This document shows, piece after piece, positions 1 to 7,931 of a stretch of 21,248 nt of DNA. Where the stretch lies: NCBI GenBank assembly GCA_023415145.1, contig JAEZLW010000174.1, positions 1-21,248 of the forward strand. The letters run 5' to 3'. Positions within the stretch are counted from its first letter, which is position 1; every line of letters begins with the position of its first letter. Below the pieces are notes generated by a model. The model did not search any database and had not been told where the DNA came from. It was given only the letters and a program-made list of their open reading frames with translations. This DNA is from Bacillota bacterium (GTDB lineage: Bacteria; Bacillota; Clostridia; Christensenellales; Aristaeellaceae). The translations under genes and the position numbers were made by a program.

Positions 1-907
1 CCAGGACCTCTTTCGCTTCCTCTTCCTGCCCATCCATCATCATCTGAACCAGTGTCCCCCAGGCCACCACATCCCCATGAAGGCAGGCCTTGATTTGCGG
101 CAGGTCCTCCATGGCATAGTAGAGGGAATGGGCCAGCGCGCCGTTATACTCCTCCCGGACCAGCAGCGATACAAGCCCAGCACTCACAATCACGGACTGT
201 ACCGCCTCACGGAGTTCCATAGAATCCATCCCGTTTTCGCAGTCATAGAGCGCCTTTTCCCCCAAACGGGAAAGGGGCTCATAGCAGGTGCGGGCGATGG
301 ACAGCCCTAACGCATCCTTGTAGCTTAACTCTTCATTCCTGGCGGAAAAGCCGCTTTCAAAATACTTGGCGATGGCGTCTCCCATCCCGGCCCGAAGATA
401 CTTGGCCGGTGCGTGGGCAATGACACCGGTATGGATACATACGAACTCCGGCGGTCCTTCTAGAAACTGAAATTGATCAAAGGCACCGTCTTCATGATAC
501 AACACCGAAAGAGCTGTCACCGCCGCGCAGGTGGCCGCGATTGTGGGCAGGGTGATCACAGGCAGACCTGCAAAATGAGCACAGGCCTTGGCGGTATCGA
601 TGGCTTTCCCGCCGCCCATGCCGGCGATCACCTGGGCGTTATGAGCAAGCGCCCTTGCCGCCAGCGCTTTGGCGTCATCTCTGGTGCAAGGCCCGGTGTA
701 ACGAACAGCCTCGGTGAGCGTTATCCCCTTGTATAAAACCGCCTGCTCAAAAAGCGGCAACCCCGCAGCCAGCGCTTTTTCGCCGCCGATCAAGAATATG
801 CGCTGCCCCAAAGCGGAAAGAACAGCAGGCAAAGCTTCGTACGCTTCCGGCCCGATGGTATAGCGGGGTAACACCACACTGCCCGTATTTTTAGCACCCT
901 CTGTCAT
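1..907 (-). CDS. Iron-containing (GldA-like) alcohol dehydrogenase, C-terminus cut by window edge
   Basis: I translated this frame from the ATG at 907; 302 residues are visible and the 3' end runs off the window. It matches the family III metal-dependent alcohol dehydrogenases, closest in character to glycerol dehydrogenase GldA, which oxidises a polyol or alcohol with NAD(+). Seen: the dinucleotide-binding GMGGGKAIDTAK (about residues 97-107), Asp177 in GMGDAIAKYFE, His260 in GALAHSLYYAM and His277 in LHGDV, at the places of the family's Asp/His/His metal ligands. The start codon directly abuts the aminotransferase stop (TAA then ATG). Its GGAGGT ribosome binding site lies inside the upstream gene, so translation is probably coupled. 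The substrate cannot be named; the context (aminotransferase, hydroxyacid dehydrogenase) suggests an alcohol or hydroxyacid from amino-acid breakdown rather than necessarily glycerol. Confidence 0.85.
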   Translation of the reverse strand, partial: MTEGAKNTGSVVLPRYTIGPEAYEALPAVLSALGQRIFLIGGEKALAAGLPLFEQAVLYKGITLTEAVRYTGPCTRDDAKALAARALAHNAQVIAGMGGGKAIDTAKACAHFAGLPVITLPTIAATCAAVTALSVLYHEDGAFDQFQFLEGPPEFVCIHTGVIAHAPAKYLRAGMGDAIAKYFESGFSARNEELSYKDALGLSIARTCYEPLSRLGEKALYDCENGMDSMELREAVQSVIVSAGLVSLLVREEYNGALAHSLYYAMEDLPQIKACLHGDVVAWGTLVQMMMDGQEEEAKEVL

Positions 908-2080
908 TTATACCTCCGTGAGCCTGGAAAGCCTTCTTAATGCTTCCTGAAGCGTTGCCTTTTCCCTTGCAAAGTGCAGCCGGATCAGGTGGTTTACGGG
1001 CTCCCTGAAAAAGCTGGAGCCGGGTACGGCGGCCACACCGATGTTTTTGATCATCCATTCGCAAAACTGCAAGTCAGACCAACCGCTAAACTGTTCCTTT
1101 TGCAGGAACTTCGCAATGTCCACCATGACAAAGTACGATCCCTGGGGTACGGTATGGGCCAGGCCAATGTCATCCAGCCCACTTAAGAAGATACTCCGCT
1201 TTTGTGTATACAGATGCTTCAAGTCTTCATAATATTCAGGTCCCATCATAAGCCCGGCCACGGCAGCTGCCTGCAAGGGTGCCGCGGCGCCCACCGTCAG
1301 AAAATCGTGGACCTTCTTGGCGCTTTCGATCACAGCCTCCGGCCCGATCAAATAGCCTAACCGCCAGCCGGTGATGGAATACGTCTTAGAAAGGGAGCTG
1401 CAGGTGATTACGCGATCGTAAAGGCCAGGCAGCGACGCCGCACAGACATGCTTCCAAGGATCAAAGACAATATGCTCATACACTTCATCCGTTATAATGA
1501 ATGCATCGTGCCGCTGGGCCAATTGCCCGATGTACAAAAGCTCTTCTTTGGTAAACACCTTACCGCAGGGGTTGGAGGGGTTGCAAACAATAATGGCCTT
1601 GGGCTTTTGTAAAAAGGCACTTTGAAGTATGTCTTTATCAAACTTGAAATCCGGCGGTGTCAGCGGGACGAAAATCGGCTCAGCCCCGGAGAGGATCGCG
1701 TCCGCCCCATAATTTTCATAGAAGGGAGAAAACACGATCACCTTATCGCCGGGATTGCACACTGTCATCATGGCGCTCATCATGGCTTCGGTGCCGCCGC
1801 AGGTGACCACAATCTCTTTTTCGGGGTTGATATCCCTTAAGATGGCCGCGCTTTGCTTTTTGGCCAGCGCCTGACGAAAGTCCTGTGCGCCGAAGGTGAT
1901 GGAATACTGGTGGGGTCCTTCGCTTGCGATTTCCCGCAGCGCATCGGTAATGGCCCTGGGCGGCGGAAAATCAGGAAAGCCCTGCGATAGATTGATGGCA
2001 TCGTATTCGTCGCTGATGCGCGTCATGCGGCGGATCACTGAATCTGTAAAGGTTTGTACCCGGCGGCTGAGTTCTGGCAT
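908..2080 (-). CDS. Class I/II PLP-dependent aminotransferase
   Basis: A 390-residue cytosolic fold-type I aminotransferase of full family length. It would transfer the amino group of an amino acid to a 2-oxo acid. Seen: substrate-binding LSQGFPDFPPP (31-41), the NPSNPCG loop (167-173), Asp198 and Tyr201 in TDEVYEH, the PLP lysine Lys232 in SLSKTYSITGWRLGY, and a C-terminal LIRLHF carrying the carboxylate-binding Arg. The style resembles the kynurenine/methionine/aromatic aminotransferase subgroup; exact specificity is not readable. The frame can be opened upstream at a TTG (2095), but that extension contains GAGGAG eight bases before the ATG at 2080, so 2080 is the start. It heads a two-gene operon with the alcohol dehydrogenase. 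A TATACT (2123-2118, minus) may be its -10, with no convincing -35. The perfect palindrome TGAATATTCA (2109-2118) overlaps that -10 and is a possible operator. Confidence 0.9.
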   Translation of the reverse strand: MPELSRRVQTFTDSVIRRMTRISDEYDAINLSQGFPDFPPPRAITDALREIASEGPHQYSITFGAQDFRQALAKKQSAAILRDINPEKEIVVTCGGTEAMMSAMMTVCNPGDKVIVFSPFYENYGADAILSGAEPIFVPLTPPDFKFDKDILQSAFLQKPKAIIVCNPSNPCGKVFTKEELLYIGQLAQRHDAFIITDEVYEHIVFDPWKHVCAASLPGLYDRVITCSSLSKTYSITGWRLGYLIGPEAVIESAKKVHDFLTVGAAAPLQAAAVAGLMMGPEYYEDLKHLYTQKRSIFLSGLDDIGLAHTVPQGSYFVMVDIAKFLQKEQFSGWSDLQFCEWMIKNIGVAAVPGSSFFREPVNHLIRLHFAREKATLQEALRRLSRLTEV

Positions 2081-2268
2081 TTTACGGCTCCTCAACTGTA
2101 TAATTCTGTGAATATTCAGTATAACAAGCTTTAGTATACCACAAGCAACCTTGTTTGCATAGAAGTTTCACATCGATTTTTTGCTGTGGATTTTCTATAT
2201 CTTGCAAGACTTTGACGGATATGTCACCCTCTCTCGGAACAACATGCATAAATTTTCATAAAAATGTA

Positions 2269-2297
2269 TTGACATTTATCCTGCATAGGTATACAAT
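2269..2297 (+). promoter_or_regulatory. Sigma-A promoter of the amino-acid-binding protein gene
   Basis: TTGACA at 2269-2274 and TACAAT at 2292-2297, separated by 17 bases. It lies 35 bases before the start codon at 2332, so the 5' leader is short. An overlapping TATACA (2290-2295) would give a 15-base spacer and is less likely. Confidence 0.8.
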
Positions 2298-2331
2298 GAG
2301 CCACATCAAAGATCGCAAGGAGGAAACCCCA

Positions 2332-3147
2332 ATGAAGAAGCTGCTCGCACTCTCCATGGTTCTGGCCATGCTCTTTACAGTCACCGTCGCGCTCGCATCC
2401 CCTGCCAACCGTCTGGAGAAGATCAAGGCCGATGGCAAGCTGATCGTCGCCACCTCCCCCGACTACCCTCCTTATGAGTTTCTGGACTTAAACGGCAACC
2501 CCGTGGGTGCCGATATCACCTTCGCCCAGTATATCGCCGACAAGCTTGGCGTTGAACTGGTGGTGCAACCCATGACCTTTGACGCCGTGCTGGCCGCCAT
2601 TGGCACCGGCAGCGCCGACCTGGCTATCGCCGGCCTCACCTACAAGGAAGAGCGCACCGCTTCCATGGATTTTTCCGATCCTTACTTCAATGATGGCAAC
2701 CAGGTGATCGTTATCCGCAAGGAAGACGCCGAGACCATCAAGACCCTGGCTGACTTCAAAGGCAAGTCCGTGGCCGCGCAGAACGCGTCCTTGCAGCAGT
2801 CGCTGGTCACAGATCAACTGACAGAGTCCACGCTGGCGCAGATTACTCAAATCGACGAAGGCATCCTGCTGCTCAAATCAAAGCAGGCTGATGGAATCGC
2901 TCTGGCAGCCGTCGTAGCCGAACCTTTGGTGGCAAACAATCCCGACCTGGTCATCTGCGAGACTCCTTTCGACTACGCACCCGCCGGCGCTCTTGTAGCC
3001 GTCGTGAAGGGCGAAGCCGAACTCCTGGCCGCCATCAACGAGGCCATCGCGGAAGTAATCGGCGACAACGGGCTGTACGTACAGTGGATCAACGACGCCA
3101 CCGCTCTGAATGCCCAGCTTGCCACCGGAACCACCCCGAATCCGTAA
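2332..3147 (+). CDS. ABC transporter substrate-binding protein, polar amino-acid type (SBP_bac_3)
   Basis: A 271-residue exported binding protein. The open frame extends upstream to 2155, but the real start is ATG 2332: it has AAGGAGG at 2317-2323 and opens a classic signal peptide (MKKLLALSMVLAMLF, cleavage near ALA-S). The mature part shows the family 3 pattern: DGKLIVATSPDYPPYEF, then ADITFAQYIADKLGVEL, GTGSADLAIAGLTYKEERT and FSDPYFNDGNQVIV. The last two are the usual two-lobe amino-acid-binding segments. I see no lipobox cysteine, so it may be secreted or held by the transporter. No permease or ATPase gene is adjacent, and a strong terminator follows at once, so it is a single-gene transcript (an orphan receptor). 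Ligand class (polar amino acid or related small zwitterion) is inferred from the family. Confidence 0.92.
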   Translation: MKKLLALSMVLAMLFTVTVALASPANRLEKIKADGKLIVATSPDYPPYEFLDLNGNPVGADITFAQYIADKLGVELVVQPMTFDAVLAAIGTGSADLAIAGLTYKEERTASMDFSDPYFNDGNQVIVIRKEDAETIKTLADFKGKSVAAQNASLQQSLVTDQLTESTLAQITQIDEGILLLKSKQADGIALAAVVAEPLVANNPDLVICETPFDYAPAGALVAVVKGEAELLAAINEAIAEVIGDNGLYVQWINDATALNAQLATGTTPNP

Positions 3148-3167
3148 GGCAAACATACAGCAACAGC

Positions 3168-3207
3168 AGCTTGCCGCCGTATACTTTCTACGGCGGCAAG
3201 CTTTTCC
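3168..3207 (+). terminator. Intrinsic terminator after the binding-protein gene
   Basis: A perfect 14-bp stem (3168-3181 with 3189-3202), 7-base loop, then TTTTCC. It separates the binding-protein gene from the hydroxyacid dehydrogenase gene that starts 32 bases further on. Confidence 0.85.
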
Positions 3208-3238
3208 TATGAGATCTGCTTTCCAAAGGAGCGTAACT

Positions 3239-4168
3239 ATGCATACAGCCGCCAAGATCGCCATCCTGGGCACAGGTCACGTTGGCAGCCATGTGGCCTT
3301 GGAATGTATCCGCCAGGGGCTTGCCAAGGAATTGGTGCTTCTGGACAAGGACCGTGCAAAGGCCCGCGGCCACGCCGCCGACCTGCGGGATGCAACTGCA
3401 TATTATTCAAACACGGTGCATGTTTATGAAGGATGGTATGAGGAGATTGCAGATGCCAGTCTGGCGGTGATGTGCGCCTGCGCCACAGGGTATGAAAGCT
3501 CCGACAGGCTCAAGGAGCTGGAACCTACCTTGAAAGTAGCCCACGATGTGGCCGAGGGGCTGAAAAGCTGCGGTTTTCACGGGATATTGATTTCCATTTC
3601 CAACCCCTGTGACCTGATTGCACAATACCTGCAATACAAAACGGGCCTCACCGTCATCGGCACGGGCACGATGCTGGATTCCGCCCGTTTCCGTGTGCTT
3701 TTGGCATGTGCGCTCAAAGTGGATGTATCCTCCGTCCAGGGCTATTGTCTGGGTGAACATGGTGATAGTCAGGTGCCCGCCCTGAGTACCGTTACAGTTG
3801 GCGGATTACCATTGAAGGAAGTTACCTCCATCCACCCAGGCATCGATTTTGATAGCATCTGCCGGGAAACGGTCACGGCCGGCTGGAACATTGTCATGGG
3901 CAAGGGCTGCACGGAGTTTGGCATCGGTTCTGCCGCGGCCAGGCTGATTCGGGCCATCGCAAACGACGAGCAGGCCATTCTTCCCTGCTCCGTCCTTTTA
4001 TGCGGCCAATACGGCGGCGAAGGCATTTACGCCAGCGTTCCTTGCCGCGTGGGCAAGTTGGGCGCATCGCCGCTTCCGGAATTTATACTGGACGACGGTG
4101 AACTTAGAGCCCTGTCCCACAGCTTTCAGGTGCTGCATAGCCATCTCCCCAAAGAAATACTCTCATGA
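3239..4168 (+). CDS. LDH/MDH-family L-2-hydroxyacid dehydrogenase
   Basis: A 309-residue cytosolic NAD-dependent dehydrogenase of normal LDH length. The frame is open from 3110, inside the previous gene, but ATG 3239 has AAAGGAG at 3225-3231. Seen: GTGHVGS (11-17), Asp36 ending the second beta strand (NAD specificity), SNPCD with Asn122, the LDSARFR segment with Asp147 and Arg150 (relay Asp and substrate-carboxylate Arg), and the catalytic His174 in GEHGDS. The mobile loop is unusual: CACATGYESSDR stands where LDH has GAxQKPGETR, so the Gln/Arg that discriminates lactate from malate appears replaced by a small residue. That fits a broad or bulky-substrate enzyme, such as L-2-hydroxyisocaproate dehydrogenase, better than a standard LDH. 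The M20 peptidase gene follows after 24 bases in the same direction. Confidence 0.88.
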   Translation: MHTAAKIAILGTGHVGSHVALECIRQGLAKELVLLDKDRAKARGHAADLRDATAYYSNTVHVYEGWYEEIADASLAVMCACATGYESSDRLKELEPTLKVAHDVAEGLKSCGFHGILISISNPCDLIAQYLQYKTGLTVIGTGTMLDSARFRVLLACALKVDVSSVQGYCLGEHGDSQVPALSTVTVGGLPLKEVTSIHPGIDFDSICRETVTAGWNIVMGKGCTEFGIGSAAARLIRAIANDEQAILPCSVLLCGQYGGEGIYASVPCRVGKLGASPLPEFILDDGELRALSHSFQVLHSHLPKEILS

Positions 4169-4192
4169 ATTGCGCAAAGGATTTTCAATAAA

Positions 4193-5293
4193 ATGCAAAA
4201 CGTTTTGGAAACACTGAAAAAGTATGTATCCATACCAAGCGGTACACTGGATATTGACGATGTGACAGCCCTTGCCAAAGTGATTGCCGCAGATTTTGAG
4301 CGCTTGGGCATGACTGTCAAACTGATTCCCGGCACAAACATGGGCCCGGTGGTAGCGTGCGAATTCGGCCACGGAGCAAAGCAGCTCATGCTGATGGGGC
4401 ACATGGATACGGTTTTCCCGCGGGCCGAATGCCAGCCATTCCAAGTGGAGGACGATGTGGCCCACGGCTCCGGCATATGTGACATGAAAGGCGGCATCGC
4501 CGTCATGTTCCACGCGCTGAAAAATGTACTGCCCCTTGTTAACAAGGAAAAATACACGGTCAAGGTGGTTTTGAACCCGGATGAGGAAATTGGGTCTCCC
4601 GAAAGCGCGCCCATCATTCTAAAAACCGCCCAAACCTCCTTCGCAGCATTGAGTTTCGAGCCTGCCCGCAAGGGAGGTGCACTCACCTGCGAACGAAAGG
4701 GTGTGACCTCCTTTACGGTGCGCTGCACGGGCATACGCGGCCATTCGGGAGCGAATTATTTGGAGTGTGCCAGCGCTATCCAGGAGCTTTGCCAAAGGAT
4801 CAGCGCCATCTATGCGCTCAGGGACGACAGCCGCGATATTTCCGTGAATATCGGCATCATACAGGGCGGTACGGCGGAGAATGTGGTGGCTGACGAGGCG
4901 GTAGCCCATGGCGAGTTCCGCTATTATGACGAGTCTTTTAGGCAGGAGCTGATGGATAAGCTGCTTGTCCTTTGCGTAACTCCGGGCATCCCAGGCACCA
5001 CAACCGGTATAACCTGGGGCAACACCCATCCGGCGCTGAAAGCCACTGAGCAAAGCATGGCACTGGTAGCATTGGCACGGCAAATCGCTGCGGAATACGG
5101 CGTTTCCCTCACCGCGGAAAGTACCGGAGGAGCAGGTGACATTGCCATCGCAGGGCTAGCCGGCATCCCCGTGCTGGACGGCCTGGGGCTGGAAGGGGAC
5201 GGCATGCATACCATCATGGAACGGGCCTACATCGGGAACATTGATTTTCATGTTGCGCTGGCGGAGCGGATCATGCTGGCGCTGCTGTCCTGA
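4193..5293 (+). CDS. M20-family metallopeptidase (carboxypeptidase G2/ArgE-like)
   Basis: A 366-residue dizinc amidohydrolase. Seen, in order: His70 and Asp72 in GHMDTVFP, Asp97 in GICDMKGG (bridging metal ligand), the catalytic pair Glu131-Glu132 in PDEEIGS, Glu156 in SFEPARK, a dimerisation-domain segment with RGHSGANY, and a late His (about 339) in GDGMHTIMERAY. This is the complete ligand set of the glutamate carboxypeptidase/ArgE branch, which removes an acyl group from an amino acid or a C-terminal amino acid from a short peptide. There is no signal peptide, so it is cytosolic. The ribosome binding site is AAAGGA at 4176-4181 with a rather long spacer. It is probably co-transcribed with the dehydrogenase. 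The natural substrate is not readable; with an amino-acid-binding protein and an aminotransferase nearby, an N-acyl amino acid or dipeptide is a reasonable guess. Confidence 0.88.
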   Translation: MQNVLETLKKYVSIPSGTLDIDDVTALAKVIAADFERLGMTVKLIPGTNMGPVVACEFGHGAKQLMLMGHMDTVFPRAECQPFQVEDDVAHGSGICDMKGGIAVMFHALKNVLPLVNKEKYTVKVVLNPDEEIGSPESAPIILKTAQTSFAALSFEPARKGGALTCERKGVTSFTVRCTGIRGHSGANYLECASAIQELCQRISAIYALRDDSRDISVNIGIIQGGTAENVVADEAVAHGEFRYYDESFRQELMDKLLVLCVTPGIPGTTTGITWGNTHPALKATEQSMALVALARQIAAEYGVSLTAESTGGAGDIAIAGLAGIPVLDGLGLEGDGMHTIMERAYIGNIDFHVALAERIMLALLS

Positions 5294-5305
5294 AAACATA
5301 CCGGC

Positions 5306-5347
5306 AAAAATGCGGGGAGGAAGAAACAGTGATTTCTTCCTCCCCGC
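5306..5347. terminator. Bidirectional terminator between convergent genes
   Basis: A perfect 15-bp stem (5312-5326 with 5333-5347) with a 6-base loop. On the minus strand the stem is followed by A then TTTTT (5310-5306), a good terminator for the LRR gene. The plus side has only a weak T run but probably also ends the M20 transcript. Confidence 0.8.
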
Positions 5348-5358
5348 CGCTTTCATGT

Positions 5359-7914
5359 TCAGCCATGCAACCAAATGTCTTCATCGCTCCAGTAGATGTG
5401 CAGAAGGTATTGGATCATCATATACCCCGCTTTGCCTTCCACACGCACCTTTATCCAGCCGTCCCGGTGATATTCGCCAATGGCTTCCACCTGCGTGCCG
5501 TTGAAGTACCTGCCCAGGGATTTGCTCTTTAAGGAGGGTTCCTGCCGCAGGTGCAGCCGGTCCTGTGCGTTGGGATTGGCAACCACATAGCAATCGCGGT
5601 TTTGTATCCCGTTTGGGGCTACATTCAGGTTTTGTACCGGCACATACCCCTCGCGCCCCAGTATCTGGACATGGTACCACACGCCCACCGTATCCAGGAT
5701 ACGCATGGATACGTCATCTTTCACAACTTCAGATGGCGCATCCTCAGAAGGTTCGGCATACAACCGCAAGGGTTCCCTCATATCCTGACGCTTCCTTCCC
5801 CAGGTGATGCGCACCAAGTTATTGTATTTGTCGGTAAACATCAGGCTTTCCAAAGGCATATATCCCTGCGCGCCATACAACTGTACATGGGCCCAATCAC
5901 CAATCGTTTCCAATACTTGAACAGTGGTGCCGTTAGCATACTTCCCCAGGCTCTTTGCGCCTTTTTTCGGCTTTGCAAGAAGGTTCAGTAGATCCTGATT
6001 GCTTGCATTGTTGACCACGGCCGACTGTGTTTGCCTGTTTGTAGGCTTTACCTTTTTAGGCACACCGCCCGGTTCAGCCCAGAGGATATCCATCTCCCAG
6101 GCATGCCAATAGCCGGCTGAACCTTTTGCGGCATACAACACAAAATCCGGACTATGGCGAAGGAACACGGAGTTGCCAAGCTCTTTCACGCCATCGGGGA
6201 TTTGCATGTACGCAAGGGAAGAGCAGTTATCAAAAGCATAATCATCCAGTATCTCAAGCCCCGGCGGCAGTGTGATGCCGGAAAGGGCAATGCAGTTGCC
6301 AAAGGCACCAACTCCAATTTTTGTGAGGGTTATGGGCAAAGACACCCGTTCAAGCGCGGTACAGTTGTAAAACACCTCATCGCCTATCTCTGTAATGCCG
6401 CGGGGGATGGTGATGGTTTGCAGCATATCGCATTCGGCGAAGGCCCGATGGCGTATGCGCTTTGTTCCCGGTGGCACGTCATAGGACAACCCATGCATGG
6501 ACGGGTAGAAGATCAGCTCATCCCCGTCAAAGAGTACGCCGTCGATGCTCTGATAGCGCGGATTGCCCTCGGCCACCTCCACGCGCCGAAGTGCTCCGAA
6601 GTCGGGAAGTGCTCCATCTCCTATTTCCCGAAGGGAAGCGGGAAGGCAAACCTCCTCCAACCCGCCAAGGTCGGAAAACAAATGCTCCACAAGTTTCGTG
6701 ACCCCATCCGGTACCGTAATGCCGGTAAGGCCGTCATTGTCACCAAAAGCATGGGCAGCAATGTGAAGTGTACCAGGAGGAATCTCATACGCGCCTTTTC
6801 TGCCCGCGGGGTATGTAAGCAGTGTCTTTCCGTCCCGGCTGAACAGCACCCCCTCATACGTTTGAAAATGCTTGCTTCCCTCCGCCACCACGATCTGCTC
6901 AAACGCACCGTATGCCGGCAGCGCCGAACCACCGATGGATTGGAGAGAGGCCGGAAGATAAAGCTGTGTAAGCCCGCCCAGGCTTGAAAATGTGCCATCG
7001 AGAAGCTCCGTGACACCCTCGGGCACGGTGATGCCAGACAGGAAGCTATTGCTGCCAAACGCACCCGGCTTGATGGCGGTTGTACCCGGTGGAATATCGT
7101 AGTACCCGCTTCTTCCCGAAGGAAAAGCAGCCAGCGTCTTGCCATCTTTGCTGAACAATACCCCATCGATGCTTTGGTAATGGAGGCTGCCTTCCGCCAC
7201 AGTGATCTGCTCCAGTGCTCCGCTATAAGGAAACAGCCACTCACCAACCGTTTTCAATGAGGCCGGCAGGGAGATTTCCCGCAATTCCCTCAGACCAAGC
7301 AAAGCCCCGTCCTCAAGCTGCGTAACCCCTTCGGGGACAGTAAGCCGGGTAAGCATGTCATTATAGCCAAAGGCCTCACGCCCGATGGACACAGTGCCAA
7401 CAGGGATGTCATACTTATCGCCTTTGCCTTTGGGAAAAGCCAGCATCTTTTTCCCGTCTTTGCTGAAAAGCACTCCGTCAATGTCCCGATAGGCTGTGTT
7501 ATCCGCCGCAACGACATACGCTTGCAGGTTTTCACCGGTACCCCACAAAATGTCACCCACTTGGGCAAGCCCAGCGGGGAAAACGATTCTTTCCACCTCC
7601 GGACACATGTATAAAAGGTCGGTAAAAGAAAATACCCGGTTCAGATCGGTGACCTCCGCGCCAACCACCAGCTCCGTAACCGTTCGATTTTGCTCCGCTA
7701 CCACGTTCGCCAAATACTGCACCGGGTACCCGCTCACCATGTCATGTGCGGTAATGGATTCGGCCCCTTGTGCAAAACCGGCAAGGCAGGCATAACCATC
7801 CCTGAACTCATACACGATGCCGTCAATGGTTACCGTATCGGCATAAGCCATGGGAACAAAAAGGAAAAACAGGCATACGGCGCACAACAGCGCGCAAAGG
7901 CATATCCTGCGCAT
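5359..7914 (-). CDS. Secreted BspA-like leucine-rich-repeat protein with three C-terminal SH3 domains
   Basis: An 851-residue exported protein. Residues 1-25 are a signal peptide (hydrophobic core LFFLFVPMAYA, cleavage near AYA-D). About 60-600 is an LRR_5 (BspA/Treponema pallidum type) region with phrases such as LTVPEGVTQLEDGAL and ISLPASLKTVG. Inside it a composite unit containing GVLFSKDGK and YDIPPGT recurs at residues 147, 251, 355 and 459, exactly 104 apart. After a linker (about 610-635) come three bacterial SH3 modules at about 640-695, 713-765 and 775-838, each with the GDW/GVW/DGW plus GYMP/GYVP/GYMM pattern. No LPXTG or C-terminal membrane segment is present, so wall attachment, if any, would be through the SH3 domains. 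ATG 7914 follows AAGGAG and lies 17 bases after the PstS-like gene, so the two form an operon. Known relatives are adhesins or surface binders; the target is unknown. Confidence 0.88.
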   Translation of the reverse strand: MRRICLCALLCAVCLFFLFVPMAYADTVTIDGIVYEFRDGYACLAGFAQGAESITAHDMVSGYPVQYLANVVAEQNRTVTELVVGAEVTDLNRVFSFTDLLYMCPEVERIVFPAGLAQVGDILWGTGENLQAYVVAADNTAYRDIDGVLFSKDGKKMLAFPKGKGDKYDIPVGTVSIGREAFGYNDMLTRLTVPEGVTQLEDGALLGLRELREISLPASLKTVGEWLFPYSGALEQITVAEGSLHYQSIDGVLFSKDGKTLAAFPSGRSGYYDIPPGTTAIKPGAFGSNSFLSGITVPEGVTELLDGTFSSLGGLTQLYLPASLQSIGGSALPAYGAFEQIVVAEGSKHFQTYEGVLFSRDGKTLLTYPAGRKGAYEIPPGTLHIAAHAFGDNDGLTGITVPDGVTKLVEHLFSDLGGLEEVCLPASLREIGDGALPDFGALRRVEVAEGNPRYQSIDGVLFDGDELIFYPSMHGLSYDVPPGTKRIRHRAFAECDMLQTITIPRGITEIGDEVFYNCTALERVSLPITLTKIGVGAFGNCIALSGITLPPGLEILDDYAFDNCSSLAYMQIPDGVKELGNSVFLRHSPDFVLYAAKGSAGYWHAWEMDILWAEPGGVPKKVKPTNRQTQSAVVNNASNQDLLNLLAKPKKGAKSLGKYANGTTVQVLETIGDWAHVQLYGAQGYMPLESLMFTDKYNNLVRITWGRKRQDMREPLRLYAEPSEDAPSEVVKDDVSMRILDTVGVWYHVQILGREGYVPVQNLNVAPNGIQNRDCYVVANPNAQDRLHLRQEPSLKSKSLGRYFNGTQVEAIGEYHRDGWIKVRVEGKAGYMMIQYLLHIYWSDEDIWLHG
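6541..7476 (-). repeat. 312-bp (104-residue) tandem super-repeats inside the LRR gene
   Basis: Three full units run 7476-7165, 7164-6853 and 6852-6541, and a fourth diverged unit starts at 6540. Each carries one GVLFxxDGK/YDIPPGT module and about three LRRs ending in a VAEG...SID phrase. The spacing of the GVLF motif is exactly 104 codons each time, which points to in-frame tandem duplication of a multi-LRR block. Confidence 0.85.
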
Positions 7915-7931
7915 TTACGCTCCTTCCTCCC

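Noticed and set aside
4126..4734. A 202-codon minus-strand frame
   Set aside because: Antisense to the M20 peptidase gene, whose motifs are complete; no domain and no start signals.
6154..6987. A 277-codon open frame on the plus strand
   Set aside because: It lies wholly antisense to the LRR gene, has no ribosome binding site and no recognisable domain; the repeats of the real gene keep the opposite frame open.
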